The notes under the pieces are model-generated. The model saw nothing but the letters and a program-made list of their open reading frames with translations, was not told where the DNA came from and did not search any database. From assembly GCA_025055765.1 (NCBI GenBank), contig JANWWS010000046.1, forward strand, positions 1 to 64,000: a stretch of DNA of 64,000 nucleotides, read 5' to 3'. Position 1 is the first letter of the stretch. Every line of letters starts with the position of its first letter. Source of the stretch: Leptospiraceae bacterium. GTDB taxonomy: Bacteria; Spirochaetota; Leptospiria; Turneriellales; Turneriellaceae. Shown here piece after piece: positions 54,905 to 64,000 of this stretch. A program made the position numbers and the translations under genes.

Positions 54905-55978
54905 TTAGCTGAGCCTTGCCTTGCCTGCGAGAATTTTTGCTTTAAGCCCTTCCTTTAATAAAATTTCGTTTTCTAAAATGTGGAATTTAATTTTTAAATA
55001 ATAGAAATTCTTGAGAATTTTTAATTTCTCAGAAAACACCTGCAACTTAACCCAATCTTTTTCCGTAGTGATAACATAGTCTTGGGGTCTAACGCGCGCT
55101 AATATGTTTTCTATATCTTTTTCTGTGTAGTTATGGTGGTCCCGATAGCTTATGGGCTGTACTTCACTCACCCCTAGTTCTAAGAGAGTCTTCTCAAAGG
55201 CTCTCTCATTCGCAATTGCTGAAATGGCCCAGACTTTCTTGCCCTTAAGTAACGAACATTTCTTAAGATCTTTTTCATGGGTTTCAAAGCCATAGGCCAT
55301 GGGGAGCTTTACAAAACCAACTGGTCGGTGTACAGCTTGAAAAACCATTTCGTGGCCGCTAACTTCCCTAAGTTCTCGAATAAGCTCCTCCACCCGACTG
55401 CGCGAGACAAGATCGCATTTCGTAAGGATTAAGATGTCACTTCGCCGCAGACTTTCCTTAGGTTCTCTCAAAATGCCATTTGGTATGAGGTGGCCATTAC
55501 CATAGGGATTTGTGGCATCCACAAGCACAATGTCCACATCTCTTTGGAGAGAATAGTGCTGAAAGCCATCATCTAAAATGAAACAGTTTACGCCATAGTC
55601 TTGTTGGAGCTTTGACGCAGAGGCAAAGCGGTTTCTTCCCACTGCCACCGGTATACCTCTTAAGTTAACTGCTAAGAGATAGGCTTCATCCCCGCTCTCC
55701 CGAGGAGTTAGAAACAGTTGCTGTCCATTCGAAAGAACAGCTCCAATTTTCATGGCCTCCCCTCGGTAACCCCTACTTAAGATTCCCACATGGTAGCCTT
55801 CCCATTGGAGTAATTGCGCAAAGTAGATCACGGCCGGGGTTTTCCCCGTCCCGCCAGTAGTGATATTGCCAATAGAGATTACCTTTGCATTTGGGATGGG
55901 CTTGGCTTGGCGCAGCAAACGGTTAATTCTATCGCCTAGCCGATAAAGTCTCTCCAAGAGATATTGCTCCTCGTTCAT
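54905..55978 (-). CDS. lpxK: Tetraacyldisaccharide 4'-kinase (LpxK)
   Basis: 357 aa. P-loop TTGGTGKTP (about 40-48) after an N-terminal membrane-associated helix, then [23 protein letters not shown] and [16 protein letters not shown], all LpxK signatures. It phosphorylates the lipid A precursor, so the organism makes lipid A. The gene stands alone on the minus strand and is divergent from the aldolase gene by about 108 nt. Confidence 0.96.
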   Translation of the reverse strand: MNEEQYLLERLYRLGDRINRLLRQAKPIPNAKVISIGNITTGGTGKTPAVIYFAQLLQWEGYHVGILSRGYRGEAMKIGAVLSNGQQLFLTPRESGDEAYLLAVNLRGIPVAVGRNRFASASKLQQDYGVNCFILDDGFQHYSLQRDVDIVLVDATNPYGNGHLIPNGILREPKESLRRSDILILTKCDLVSRSRVEELIRELREVSGHEMVFQAVHRPVGFVKLPMAYGFETHEKDLKKCSLLKGKKVWAISAIANERAFEKTLLELGVSEVQPISYRDHHNYTEKDIENILARVRPQDYVITTEKDWVKLQVFSEKLKILKNFYYLKIKFHILENEILLKEGLKAKILAGKARLS

Positions 55979-56086
55979 GGACGAGACAGTCTTACCCGCT
56001 CTGCCAAATCAGATACCGAGGAAAGCAATATTTTTCCCATGGTCTTTTTTACTTGTCCCCCTATCTCTAATAGTATAGAAGGGAGT

Positions 56087-57160
56087 ATGAAATTGGGGAC
56101 GGATAAAATACGCGAGCTTTTGGGCAGTGAGGCAGACAGCCTTCTCGAGCATAAGTGCCAGACCATTCCCAAAGAAAAATTGCACCTACCAGGAAGTGAT
56201 TTTGTTGACCGTATCTTTGCTCCATCTGATCGCAACAATAACACACTGCGCAACCTCCAGTGGCTTTTTAGCCATGGGCGCCTGGGCTCCACAGGCTACC
56301 TCAATATTTTACCTGTAGATCAGGGTGTGGAGCACAGTGCAGGTGCCTCCTTCGCCCCAAACCCGGATTATTTCGACCCCGAAAACATTGTTAAACTTGC
56401 CATAGAAGGGGGATGCAATGCTGTGGCTTCTACATTCGGGGTCTTAGGTATTGTTGCGCGCAAATATGCCCACAAAATACCCTTTATTGTTAAGTTTAAT
56501 CACAACGAACTTTTAACCTACCCCAACAAGTACGATCAAGTCCTATTTGGCAAAATTGAAACCGCCTACAACATGGGCGCCGTAGGTGTGGGAGCCACGG
56601 TATATTTTGGCTCTGCCGAGTCGACAAGACAGATCCAGGAGGTCTCGGAAGCCTTTGCTTTGGCTCATGAGTTGGGTATGTTCACCATATTGTGGTGCTA
56701 TCTGCGCAATAATGAGTTTAAAAGAGAAGGCAAGGATTACCATAATGCTGCCGATCTAACCGGCCAAGCCAATCACCTAGGTGCCACCATTCAGGCAGAT
56801 ATCATTAAGCAAAAATTACCCACCAATAACGGTGGCTTTAAAGCACTTGGTTCCACAAGCCCTTATGGCAAAATTAACGAGAAAATGTATACGGAGCTTA
56901 GCTCAGACCACCCCATAGATCTTGTACGCTATCAGGTGGCCAATAATTATATGGGCCGTATTGGTCTAATAAACAGCGGAGGTGAATCTGGCAAAAATGA
57001 TCTTGCTGATGCTGTACGGACCGCAGTTATCAATAAAAGGGGTGGTGGTATGGGACTTATCAGCGGCCGTAAAGCCTTTCAAAAGCCCATGAAAGAAGGT
57101 GTGGAAATCCTTAATGCCATTCAGGATGTCTATTTAAATAAAGAAATCACGGTGGCCTAA
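56087..57160 (+). CDS. fbaB: Class I fructose-bisphosphate aldolase
   Basis: 357 aa from ATG 56087 with GAAGGGAG just upstream; the frame is open further back but only over the lpxK promoter region. It has [46 protein letters not shown] and the C-terminal [12 protein letters not shown], the pattern of DhnA-type class I aldolases. The Schiff-base lysine is expected in this fold, but I did not assign it. It works in glycolysis and gluconeogenesis. It is followed 41 nt later by the PBP gene. Confidence 0.95.
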   Translation: MKLGTDKIRELLGSEADSLLEHKCQTIPKEKLHLPGSDFVDRIFAPSDRNNNTLRNLQWLFSHGRLGSTGYLNILPVDQGVEHSAGASFAPNPDYFDPENIVKLAIEGGCNAVASTFGVLGIVARKYAHKIPFIVKFNHNELLTYPNKYDQVLFGKIETAYNMGAVGVGATVYFGSAESTRQIQEVSEAFALAHELGMFTILWCYLRNNEFKREGKDYHNAADLTGQANHLGATIQADIIKQKLPTNNGGFKALGSTSPYGKINEKMYTELSSDHPIDLVRYQVANNYMGRIGLINSGGESGKNDLADAVRTAVINKRGGGMGLISGRKAFQKPMKEGVEILNAIQDVYLNKEITVA

Positions 57161-57201
57161 TTAACCCCCAGCTCCTTAGAGAGATGTAACTACCTTACCT
57201 T

Positions 57202-59679
57202 ATGGAGAATCTAAAAGCAAAAATAAAAACGACTCTCACCCGCCATTTTGACCTACCTCATCTGGAAATATACACTCTTTATCTCTTTTTTTTTATTGCC
57301 TTGGCTGGGGGAATCTTCTTAGGGTACCTCGTTTACTCCATTGAGACCTCGAAGGATATCCAGGAACTCTCCCAATTTAGGCCCTCTGTACCAACTACTC
57401 TTTACGATCTACAGGGGCGACCTTTTGCTGAGCTTTTTCAACACCAGCGGGAACTCATATCGTTAAAAGAAATTCCAAACCATGTGGTGGCTGCTTTTTT
57501 AGCAGTGGAAGATACTAACTTTTACAAGCATTTTGGACTTGATTTTAAGGGCATTGTTAGGGCTCTTTGGCAAAACATAAAAAATCTCCGCATTGTTCAG
57601 GGTGGTTCTACTATCACCCAGCAACTCGTGAAGGGACTTTATACAAAAAGTGAAAAAACCATTTTTCGCAAAATCTATGAGGCTATTTTGGCCTTGCAGG
57701 TTGAGAAAGTTTACAGCAAAAACGAAATCTTAGAAATGTATTTTAACCAAACTTATTTTGGTCATGGTGCCTACGGTTTAGCTACAGCAGCTAGGTTTTA
57801 CTTTAACAAACCTGTGCAAAAGCTCAACCTCATGGAGGCAGCTGTCTTAGCTGCCTTGCCAAAGTCCCCCCACACCTATTCTCCCTTTCGCAACCCTCAC
57901 GAAAGCCGAGAAAAAAACAAGCTGGTATTGCAGCGTTTCGTTGAACTAGGTTACCTCACCGAGCAACAAGCCAATGAACTCTACAATACTTTTTGGCAAG
58001 AGTATTGGAAGGTGGTAGTCACAACCCCTCCCTATCTCACAGTATTTACGGAGCAGCGCAACCTGGCCCCTCATTTCACAGAGCAAGTGCGCCACGAACT
58101 CATCCCTATATTTGGCGAGGAGACACTCTACCATGGAGGTTATCAAATTTACACCACCCTTGACCTCGACCACCAACAAATAGCAGAAGAGGTTATGACC
58201 AAGCTCATAAGGAGGCAAGACCCTATTGCACGTAGTGCTAATCGTTATTATGCAAGTGCGGTAGACCTCAAGCTTTATGAACTCTACTTAAACTTTCGCC
58301 AGATATTAAGTTTGCCATCGTTAACAAAAATGTACTCTTTGCGCTCAGATTTTCGCCAAAAATTCAAAGAGTCGAATTCCGACGCTTTTGAGCTAATAAC
58401 CCTCTATCTTGGTGTGCCCTCGGCTAATGAAGTTTCTGAGAATTTTTTAAAAGCCACAAGAGAGTTTAAATTTGATTTAGGTGTTCAAGGGGCTTTTTTA
58501 GCTATGGAGCCCCTCACTGGCCGCATTTCCGCCATGGTAGGTGGCCGCGAATTTAAGGCATCCGACCAGTTTAACCGGGCCCTACAAGCCAAGAGACAGC
58601 CTGGGTCCGCTTTTAAACCCTTTGTCTATGGTGCGGCTCTTGAGGAGCGAGTGCTGCATTCAGCCATGGGCTTTTTAGATTCGCCTTTAATTAATGTGCA
58701 ACCGGATGGCACCTTATGGGCTCCGTCTAATTACGAAGGAGGCTACATGGGCTATGTGCCTGCCTATCGGGCACTGTCCGCATCCTTAAACATTGTCTCT
58801 GTACAAATCTACGATCTGGTAGGACCAGAAAAAATTGTCGAATTTGCCAGTCGCCTCACCAAAGCCCCTCAAGAGAGATTCCAACCAAGCCCAGCACTAG
58901 CCTTAGGAGCCTCTGAGCTTACACCGATGGAGCTTTTACTGGGCCTTTCTGTTTTTGCCAACAAGGGCCAAGATATTATACCCCACACCATACGTTATGT
59001 TACGGATCGGGATGGGAACATAGTTCTGCATATAGAACAGGAAGTTATGGAAAACCTCAACTACAAGAAACAGACTGGAAACCTGCAACTTGTGGAAGAA
59101 AGTGTAGCCTTTATCATGCAGCAAATGCTTGAACATGTGGTTAATGGTGGAACAGCAACTAAAGGAGTGAGAGTGGATGGAGGCTATGTTGGGCCAGCCG
59201 CCGGCAAAACTGGCACAACTTCTTCCCATAATGACGCCTGGTTTGTTGGCTTCACAAGCGACCTCGCAGCCATCGTATGGCTCGGTATGGATCAGGGATC
59301 CATGACCCTAGGCTATGGCCAGTCGGGGGGGGCTATTTGCTCACCGGCTTGGGGGGAATTCATGCGTCGGGTGTACGAGAAAAGAGGCTCTCTTCCCAAA
59401 CCTTTTGATGAAAAAGCTCCGGAAGGGGTCCTCAAGGGAGGGGTCTGTCGTTATACCTACAAAACGCCAAACAGTGATTGCGACAAAGAACTTGTGGGAA
59501 CCCTTATCCCGGCTCCCTTAAAAGTAAATGGGCAGGTAAAGGCCGTTCAAAGCGAAAAATGCGACTGCAATCATGTTCAATCCAGGAGTATTCTCGACCT
59601 AGCTCAAGAGGCTCATCAAATTACGAATGAGGAACTTGGTAGTACAGGACAAATCCGTAGGCGCCCTATTTACCAATAG
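57202..59679 (+). CDS. Bifunctional penicillin-binding protein 1A-type
   Basis: 825 aa. One N-terminal membrane anchor (about 25-47); GT51 transglycosylase with catalytic Glu103 in AVEDTNFYKHFG and QGGSTITQQ (133-141); transpeptidase with SAFK (Ser469, Lys472), SLN (528-530) and KTG (669-671). It polymerises and crosslinks peptidoglycan on the periplasmic side. A C-terminal extension has a Cys set (CRY, CDKE, CDCN) that is unusual and might form disulfides. The gene is followed by pyrD 2 nt later. Confidence 0.97.
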   Translation: MENLKAKIKTTLTRHFDLPHLEIYTLYLFFFIALAGGIFLGYLVYSIETSKDIQELSQFRPSVPTTLYDLQGRPFAELFQHQRELISLKEIPNHVVAAFLAVEDTNFYKHFGLDFKGIVRALWQNIKNLRIVQGGSTITQQLVKGLYTKSEKTIFRKIYEAILALQVEKVYSKNEILEMYFNQTYFGHGAYGLATAARFYFNKPVQKLNLMEAAVLAALPKSPHTYSPFRNPHESREKNKLVLQRFVELGYLTEQQANELYNTFWQEYWKVVVTTPPYLTVFTEQRNLAPHFTEQVRHELIPIFGEETLYHGGYQIYTTLDLDHQQIAEEVMTKLIRRQDPIARSANRYYASAVDLKLYELYLNFRQILSLPSLTKMYSLRSDFRQKFKESNSDAFELITLYLGVPSANEVSENFLKATREFKFDLGVQGAFLAMEPLTGRISAMVGGREFKASDQFNRALQAKRQPGSAFKPFVYGAALEERVLHSAMGFLDSPLINVQPDGTLWAPSNYEGGYMGYVPAYRALSASLNIVSVQIYDLVGPEKIVEFASRLTKAPQERFQPSPALALGASELTPMELLLGLSVFANKGQDIIPHTIRYVTDRDGNIVLHIEQEVMENLNYKKQTGNLQLVEESVAFIMQQMLEHVVNGGTATKGVRVDGGYVGPAAGKTGTTSSHNDAWFVGFTSDLAAIVWLGMDQGSMTLGYGQSGGAICSPAWGEFMRRVYEKRGSLPKPFDEKAPEGVLKGGVCRYTYKTPNSDCDKELVGTLIPAPLKVNGQVKAVQSEKCDCNHVQSRSILDLAQEAHQITNEELGSTGQIRRRPIYQ

Positions 59680-59681
59680 TA

Positions 59682-60695
59682 ATGCTCTTTCTTTACGATC
59701 TTTTAAGACCCCTGCTCTTTCAATTCGATGCGGAATTTGCCCATAAGCTTGTCCTAAAAGTAATCAAGAAAGTACCGTTACTCATACCAAAACATGAACC
59801 ACCCCAGCTCTGCGAAAGGGAGTTTCTCGGAGTTAAAATCCAAAGCCCTTTAATTTTGGCAGCAGGTTTTGATAAAGAAGGTCTTTATTTCCCCCATCTT
59901 GCCCGGCTAGGCTTTGGCGGGATAGAAGTAGGAACCTTTACACCCAAAGCCCAGGTGGGCAATCCAAGACCCCGTCTTTTTCGCCTGCCTCATCAAAAAG
60001 CCCTACTCAACCGTATGGGTTTTAATAACCCCGGCATTGAGGTCGGCTTGAAAAATATATTACGAAACATACACAAGGTGCCGAAGCACTTTATTTTAGG
60101 TGTGAGTCTCGGAAAGTCACGAGATACCCCTATAGAAAAAGCCTTCGGCGACTATGCGATGATGCTCCAATATCTAGACAAAAACCTGCCAGCCAAGAAT
60201 ATCTATATAACGTTAAATATAAGCTCTCCCAACACTGCCTTACTCCAGGAACTTCAAAAAAGAGAGCTTTTCGAAAGCCTGTTAAAAAACCTGCCCACGA
60301 CTCGCTTCCCCCTCCTTGTTAAGCTTTCTTTTGAATTAAAAAAAGAAGATCTTCGCCAAATTCTACAACTTTGCCAGAGAAGCAAAAAGATTGCGGGGAT
60401 CATTCTCACGAACACTGCCTCAGATCCCACATTCATAAGAAACCTAACAGGCCAGGAACTTCAAGGCGGTATTTCAGGAGAGCCATTAAGGGAAGGTAGC
60501 CGCAACTTACTTAAATTGGCTCATAGCCTTGAATCCAAGCTTACCCTAGTGTCAAGCGGTGGGGTAATGGACCCCCAGGAGGCCTATGAAAGACTTCAAC
60601 TGGGAGCCCAAGCCGTGCAAATCTATACCGGCCTCATCTACTATGGTCCCTACTTTGTTCGGGACTTTCATCAACTACTCATTGAGCAGGCTTAG
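59682..60695 (+). CDS. pyrD: Dihydroorotate dehydrogenase, class 2 (quinone-linked)
   Basis: 337 aa. An N-terminal hydrophobic helical region (about 1-35) typical of membrane-associated class 2 enzymes, LAAGFDKEG, GIEVGTFTPKAQVGNPRPRL, and NISSPNT with the catalytic serine. It oxidises dihydroorotate to orotate, passing electrons to quinone. C-terminal SSGGV and IYTGLIYYGP bind the FMN phosphate. It lies 2 nt after the PBP gene, and its end overlaps the convergent BASS gene by 17 nt. Confidence 0.96.
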   Translation: MLFLYDLLRPLLFQFDAEFAHKLVLKVIKKVPLLIPKHEPPQLCEREFLGVKIQSPLILAAGFDKEGLYFPHLARLGFGGIEVGTFTPKAQVGNPRPRLFRLPHQKALLNRMGFNNPGIEVGLKNILRNIHKVPKHFILGVSLGKSRDTPIEKAFGDYAMMLQYLDKNLPAKNIYITLNISSPNTALLQELQKRELFESLLKNLPTTRFPLLVKLSFELKKEDLRQILQLCQRSKKIAGIILTNTASDPTFIRNLTGQELQGGISGEPLREGSRNLLKLAHSLESKLTLVSSGGVMDPQEAYERLQLGAQAVQIYTGLIYYGPYFVRDFHQLLIEQA

Positions 60696-61770
60696 GGCCA
60701 GACATCCCTTGGCGATAGTTAGGCCCAAATAGTTCCCTCTGTACCGACTCGTTAACGAATAGCTCATAATCCTCCTTCCCAATGCGGCGAAAGAAGAGTG
60801 TCAAGAGGCTACTCGTAAGTACAATAAAGGCAGAATACATAATGGGAAGCCATAGCATCTGGCTCTGGAGTGGCTCCTTAAAACTCATCATGACAATAGC
60901 AAAAGCAAGTGGGCCGTTTTGAATCCCAGTTTCCAAGGATATAGTACGTCTCCACCGCGGGGGAACTCCAAGTGCCCAGGAAAAGAGATATCCAAACAAG
61001 AAACCCCCTAAGCCGACCATAATGGCCGCAAAATAAATTTTTCCACTTGTGGCCAAGAGCAAATCATTATGGCGAACCACCACACTTCCCAGTAGAAATA
61101 CAATAATAATGACAGCCATAAATCCAGCCGTATCCTCAGCTGCTTTTGCCCAACCTGGAGATTTCTTGCGCAAGATCATTCCCAAAATAACTGGTATTAA
61201 CACAAGGAAAAGCGAGACAATAATATCCTTGTTTGGTATCTGAAACTTAACCCCACTGCCACTTTCAAGTAGATTCATACTCTGCATAAGCTCCGTCATT
61301 TGATCCACAATGGAGGGTATGCCAAATAAACTTAAATGCCCATAGAAGTTAAGCAAGATGGGAGTCATGATAATCGCCATGAGAGTTGAGGCTGATGTCA
61401 TGGCAATAGACAAGGCTAGATCCCCACGTGAAAAATAAGCAAACATGTTGGAGGTGGAACCCGCTGGCAAACATCCCACGAGAATTAGCGCCAAGGCATT
61501 TACGGGATCGAGCCTCAGTATAAGCGACAGAGTAAAGGCCACAAGGGGCATAACCCCAAACTGAGATAGAAAACCCGTAATCATCCCCTTTGGCTTCTTC
61601 AGGGCATTTTTGAAATCCTGAAGGCTTAGTGTTGCCCCCATGCCAAACATGATGACAAATACCATGAGAGCCAGTAGAGGCTTCTCCCGGTTATTTATCA
61701 TCCCTGCCCCACTTTGAACTTTTTGCCAAATTAGTTGAGTTAAGTCAGCAGTAAGAAAAGAAAGTTCCAT
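60679..61770 (-). CDS. BASS family (bile acid:Na+ symporter-like) transporter
   Basis: 363 aa with about nine membrane segments. GCLPAGSTSNMFAYF and SLETGIQNGPLAF are the two core motifs of the bile acid:sodium symporter family. It is of a different subgroup from the transporter at 44415. The substrate is unknown. It starts 2 nt after the end of an acyl-CoA ligase gene on the same strand, so an organic acid is a reasonable guess. Confidence 0.92.
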   Translation of the reverse strand: MELSFLTADLTQLIWQKVQSGAGMINNREKPLLALMVFVIMFGMGATLSLQDFKNALKKPKGMITGFLSQFGVMPLVAFTLSLILRLDPVNALALILVGCLPAGSTSNMFAYFSRGDLALSIAMTSASTLMAIIMTPILLNFYGHLSLFGIPSIVDQMTELMQSMNLLESGSGVKFQIPNKDIIVSLFLVLIPVILGMILRKKSPGWAKAAEDTAGFMAVIIIVFLLGSVVVRHNDLLLATSGKIYFAAIMVGLGGFLFGYLFSWALGVPPRWRRTISLETGIQNGPLAFAIVMMSFKEPLQSQMLWLPIMYSAFIVLTSSLLTLFFRRIGKEDYELFVNESVQRELFGPNYRQGMSGPKPAQ

Positions 61771-61772
61771 AG

Positions 61773-63680
61773 TTAGCTCCTGTACATTTCTTCAATGAGT
61801 TTCTTATATTTTTCGGTAATAACATGTCTTTTAAGTTTGTAAAGGTTGGTGAGCTCATCCCCAACTTCAAAAGGCTTTGGTACCAATCTGAAGTCGACGA
61901 TGCGCTCAAAGTTTTTAAAGCCAGCATCGGCCGAGATTGTCTTCGAAATCACATCGGCAATCATACTCTTTACTTTTTCATTTTTGCTTAGACTAGCGAC
62001 ATCCCCATGGATTCCCTGCTCTTTAAAGCCCTCCACGGATGGTACAATGAGAGCCGTGAGATATTTCTTATCCTGACCTACCACCATGACATTATCAATA
62101 AGAGGGCTTTCGAGAAGACGAGCCTCAATGGGCACTGGTTCTACATTTTCGCCACTAATTAGAACCACCGTGTCCTTCGTGCGCCCTACAATTTTGAGAC
62201 AGTTGTTGAAGGTCATGATACCTAAATCACCTGTATTTAGCCAACCATCGTGTAAGACTTTCTTTGTAGCTTCTGGGTTCTTGTAATAGCCCTTCATTAC
62301 TTGGGGACCCTTGACGTGGATCTCCCCTCTGCGACCCCTTCCCTGCCCTTTGTACTTGGGGTTAGGAAAGATAATTTCTCCGGTATTGGGATCTACTAGG
62401 CGGATTTCCGTATCTTTTATTACCTTACCTACCGTGCCAATCACGAGATCGTCAAAGGTACGGCACGAGATCACGGGTGAGGTCTCGGTCATACCATAGC
62501 CTTCGAGCACCGGGATACCAATGTAATTAAAGAATTCGTCTATATGAGGTGGCAGGGCCCCGCCGCCCGAGAGGGATGCCTTAAGATCGCCTCCAGCCGC
62601 CTGCCTTAACCTTTCGAGCACGGAGGCATTAAAAAGCCCATATAAGGGTATTACTAAAAACCACCTAATAGCATGGAAAATGCCAAGGAAAAACGAGACA
62701 AGTGGGTTTCTTCCCTCTAGATCGATTCTCTTGCCTTTTAAAAAGAACAAAGAGCTTTTGTACATCCGGCTAAAAAAATAAGCCGCATGAAAGAGGAAGC
62801 GCCGAACCGGGTGTGCCTTTTCTACATTGGCCATGATTTTCGCATGGATGGACTCCCAAAGCCTTGGAGCTGATCCCATAAAGGTGGGACGCACAGCCTT
62901 TAGATCATCCCCTAAATTGCGCACATTCGTGTAATAGGTGCAGCAGCCATTGAATATGGAATACATTTCAATAACCCGCTCAAAAATGTGCCAAATTGGT
63001 AGAATCGACAAAACACGATCTAGGGGAGTAATTTTAATAGGTATGCGGTATAGCTGCGAAATAATATTCGCATGGGTGAGCATAACCCCCTTGGGGGTAC
63101 CTGTGGTACCAGAAGTGTAGATAAGAGTAAATAAGTCATCGTCTTTAATACCTGCCATGTGCTCCTCGGCTTTTCGGTTACCTTTTTCTCGTAGCTTTCG
63201 ACCTTTTTCTAACAATTCTTGTAAAGTATGGACTCCCGCTGGGGCTTTTTCATCGGGGTCCATTAGTATGATATGCTTGAGCTGCTTAAGTTGCTTTTGT
63301 ACCTTTTTTAATTTTTCATACACTAGCAGATTTTCTACAAAAGTAACTTTGGCTCCACAATGATCGAGTATATAGAGGATTTCATCGGGCGTGACATCAG
63401 CACCTCTAGGGACATCCGCTGCTCCGCAGAGTTGGACCCCGTAATCGGCTATAATCCATTCCATGCGGTTGTCGGCTAAGAGTCCCACATGATCACGGGG
63501 TTTCACACCAAGATCAATGAGAGCTGTGGCAAGTTCAAGGCCACGTTCATAAAGCTCTTTATATGTAATAGGCCGCCAATGCTTCCCCCTTTTTTCTCGA
63601 GTGGCGAAGGCAGCGCGATCACCATAAACACGAGCAGCTTCACTGTAAAGATCTGCAATATTTTTTACCTGTAACGGCAT
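61773..63680 (-). CDS. Long-chain acyl-CoA synthetase (AMP-forming)
   Basis: 635 aa. Adenylation signature YTSGTTGTPKG (188-198), EGYGMTETSPV and the WLNTGDLG motif, in the arrangement of the FadD15-type AMP-forming long-chain fatty acid ligases. It activates fatty acids to acyl-CoA for beta-oxidation or phospholipid synthesis. A hydrophobic segment near 300-345 suggests membrane association. It heads a two-gene minus-strand unit with the BASS transporter. Confidence 0.95.
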   Translation of the reverse strand: MPLQVKNIADLYSEAARVYGDRAAFATREKRGKHWRPITYKELYERGLELATALIDLGVKPRDHVGLLADNRMEWIIADYGVQLCGAADVPRGADVTPDEILYILDHCGAKVTFVENLLVYEKLKKVQKQLKQLKHIILMDPDEKAPAGVHTLQELLEKGRKLREKGNRKAEEHMAGIKDDDLFTLIYTSGTTGTPKGVMLTHANIISQLYRIPIKITPLDRVLSILPIWHIFERVIEMYSIFNGCCTYYTNVRNLGDDLKAVRPTFMGSAPRLWESIHAKIMANVEKAHPVRRFLFHAAYFFSRMYKSSLFFLKGKRIDLEGRNPLVSFFLGIFHAIRWFLVIPLYGLFNASVLERLRQAAGGDLKASLSGGGALPPHIDEFFNYIGIPVLEGYGMTETSPVISCRTFDDLVIGTVGKVIKDTEIRLVDPNTGEIIFPNPKYKGQGRGRRGEIHVKGPQVMKGYYKNPEATKKVLHDGWLNTGDLGIMTFNNCLKIVGRTKDTVVLISGENVEPVPIEARLLESPLIDNVMVVGQDKKYLTALIVPSVEGFKEQGIHGDVASLSKNEKVKSMIADVISKTISADAGFKNFERIVDFRLVPKPFEVGDELTNLYKLKRHVITEKYKKLIEEMYRS

Positions 63681-63837
63681 TTTTCCCCCTTGAGTTATTT
63701 TACAAAGGCAAGTTTAAAAGAAAAGCTCAAAGACAAAAGCATTTTTTCTACATTTCGGGAGAAAAAATTTATGCACCGCACCAGGTTACTTAAGGAAAAT
63801 ATCTTGCCATACTGGCGGAGCTTGGAAAAGGTAGGCT

Positions 63838-64000
63838 ATGCACTGGCTTGTAATGACTTTCTTTTTATTTACCCAGCTTCTGATAGCCCTCGACACCATA
63901 GAATCAGCTATACGCATGGCAGGGGTACATGATTTAGAAGAGCTCTTGAAAATTCTCAAGGCAAACCATATGGCAACCATGGTGAAAGTAAAAGCAGTGC
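63838..64000 (+). CDS. Partial CDS at right edge, unknown
   Basis: An open frame starts at ATG 63838, with AAAAGG six nt upstream and an in-frame stop just before it, and runs off the window after 54 codons. The first 20 residues are hydrophobic (WLVMTFFLFTQLLIAL), then a helical part rich in Leu, Glu and Lys. Not recognised. A second frame at 63690-63932 lacks these signs. Confidence 0.45.
   Translation, partial: MHWLVMTFFLFTQLLIALDTIESAIRMAGVHDLEELLKILKANHMATMVKVKAV

Noticed and set aside
63690-63932. 80-aa plus-strand frame near the right edge
   Set aside because: No ribosome site and no recognisable pattern; the frame at 63838 has both a ribosome site and a plausible protein composition.

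Overview
The window carries genes of a Gram-negative, LPS-making bacterium: it has lpxK, a bifunctional penicillin-binding protein, uppP, an M23 envelope peptidase and several lipid and sugar transfer genes. The mix (class I aldolase, SpoIIE-type phosphatase, HD-domain and GGDEF proteins, a possible ankyrin lipoprotein, miaA-hfq, quinone-type pyrD) would fit a spirochaete of the Leptospira group. That placement is inference from gene content only; no rRNA or other marker is present. The genome is very compact: same-strand genes often overlap, and 9 of the 12 convergent gene pairs overlap at their 3' ends. No tRNA, rRNA, transposase or prophage gene was seen.

Left part (1-8041): a complete type I-C CRISPR-Cas locus on the minus strand, in the order cas3-cas5c-cas8c-cas7-cas4-cas1-cas2, then leader and array. 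Six repeats and five spacers are visible, and the array runs off the left edge. The crRNA-sense repeat folds into a 9-bp hairpin capped by UUCG and leaves an 11-nt 5' handle.

8140-24395: lipid acyltransferase, DUF2064 transferase, citrate synthase, a large midasin-like AAA/VWA protein divergent from a LOG-family gene (a perfect 9-5-9 palindrome lies between them), a minus-strand set of methyltransferase, FAD oxidoreductase and membrane polyferredoxin, a plus-strand set pdxB-coaE-SPOR-argF, a bactoprenol-type glycosyltransferase, a membrane SpoIIE phosphatase and an exported rhodanese.

24392-42454: ftsK without a membrane domain, preceded by uppP. Upstream of uppP is the longest gene-free stretch (27231-27574), which holds an intrinsic-terminator-like hairpin and a pseudoknot-like element on the uppP strand. 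Then come serS, transporters, RNA modification genes (RlmI-like, dusA), xseB, a diguanylate cyclase, an ankyrin protein, methyltransferases and envelope genes.

42655-64000: an Fe-alcohol dehydrogenase fused to an SCP2-like lipid-binding domain; a long minus-strand run gmk-miaA-hfq-SPFH-GDP-mannose pyrophosphorylase-pyrG-rarA-BASS transporter; two small membrane proteins with a phosphohexomutase and a YD-repeat exported protein; lpxK; class I aldolase-PBP1A-pyrD; a second BASS transporter with a long-chain acyl-CoA ligase; and the start of an unknown gene at the right edge.

No clearly new system stands out. The best candidates for a second look are the structured RNA region upstream of uppP, the midasin-like protein with a decayed second ATPase and no MIDAS motif, the Fe-ADH-SCP2 fusion, the soluble FtsK, and the systematic 3' overlap of convergent genes.
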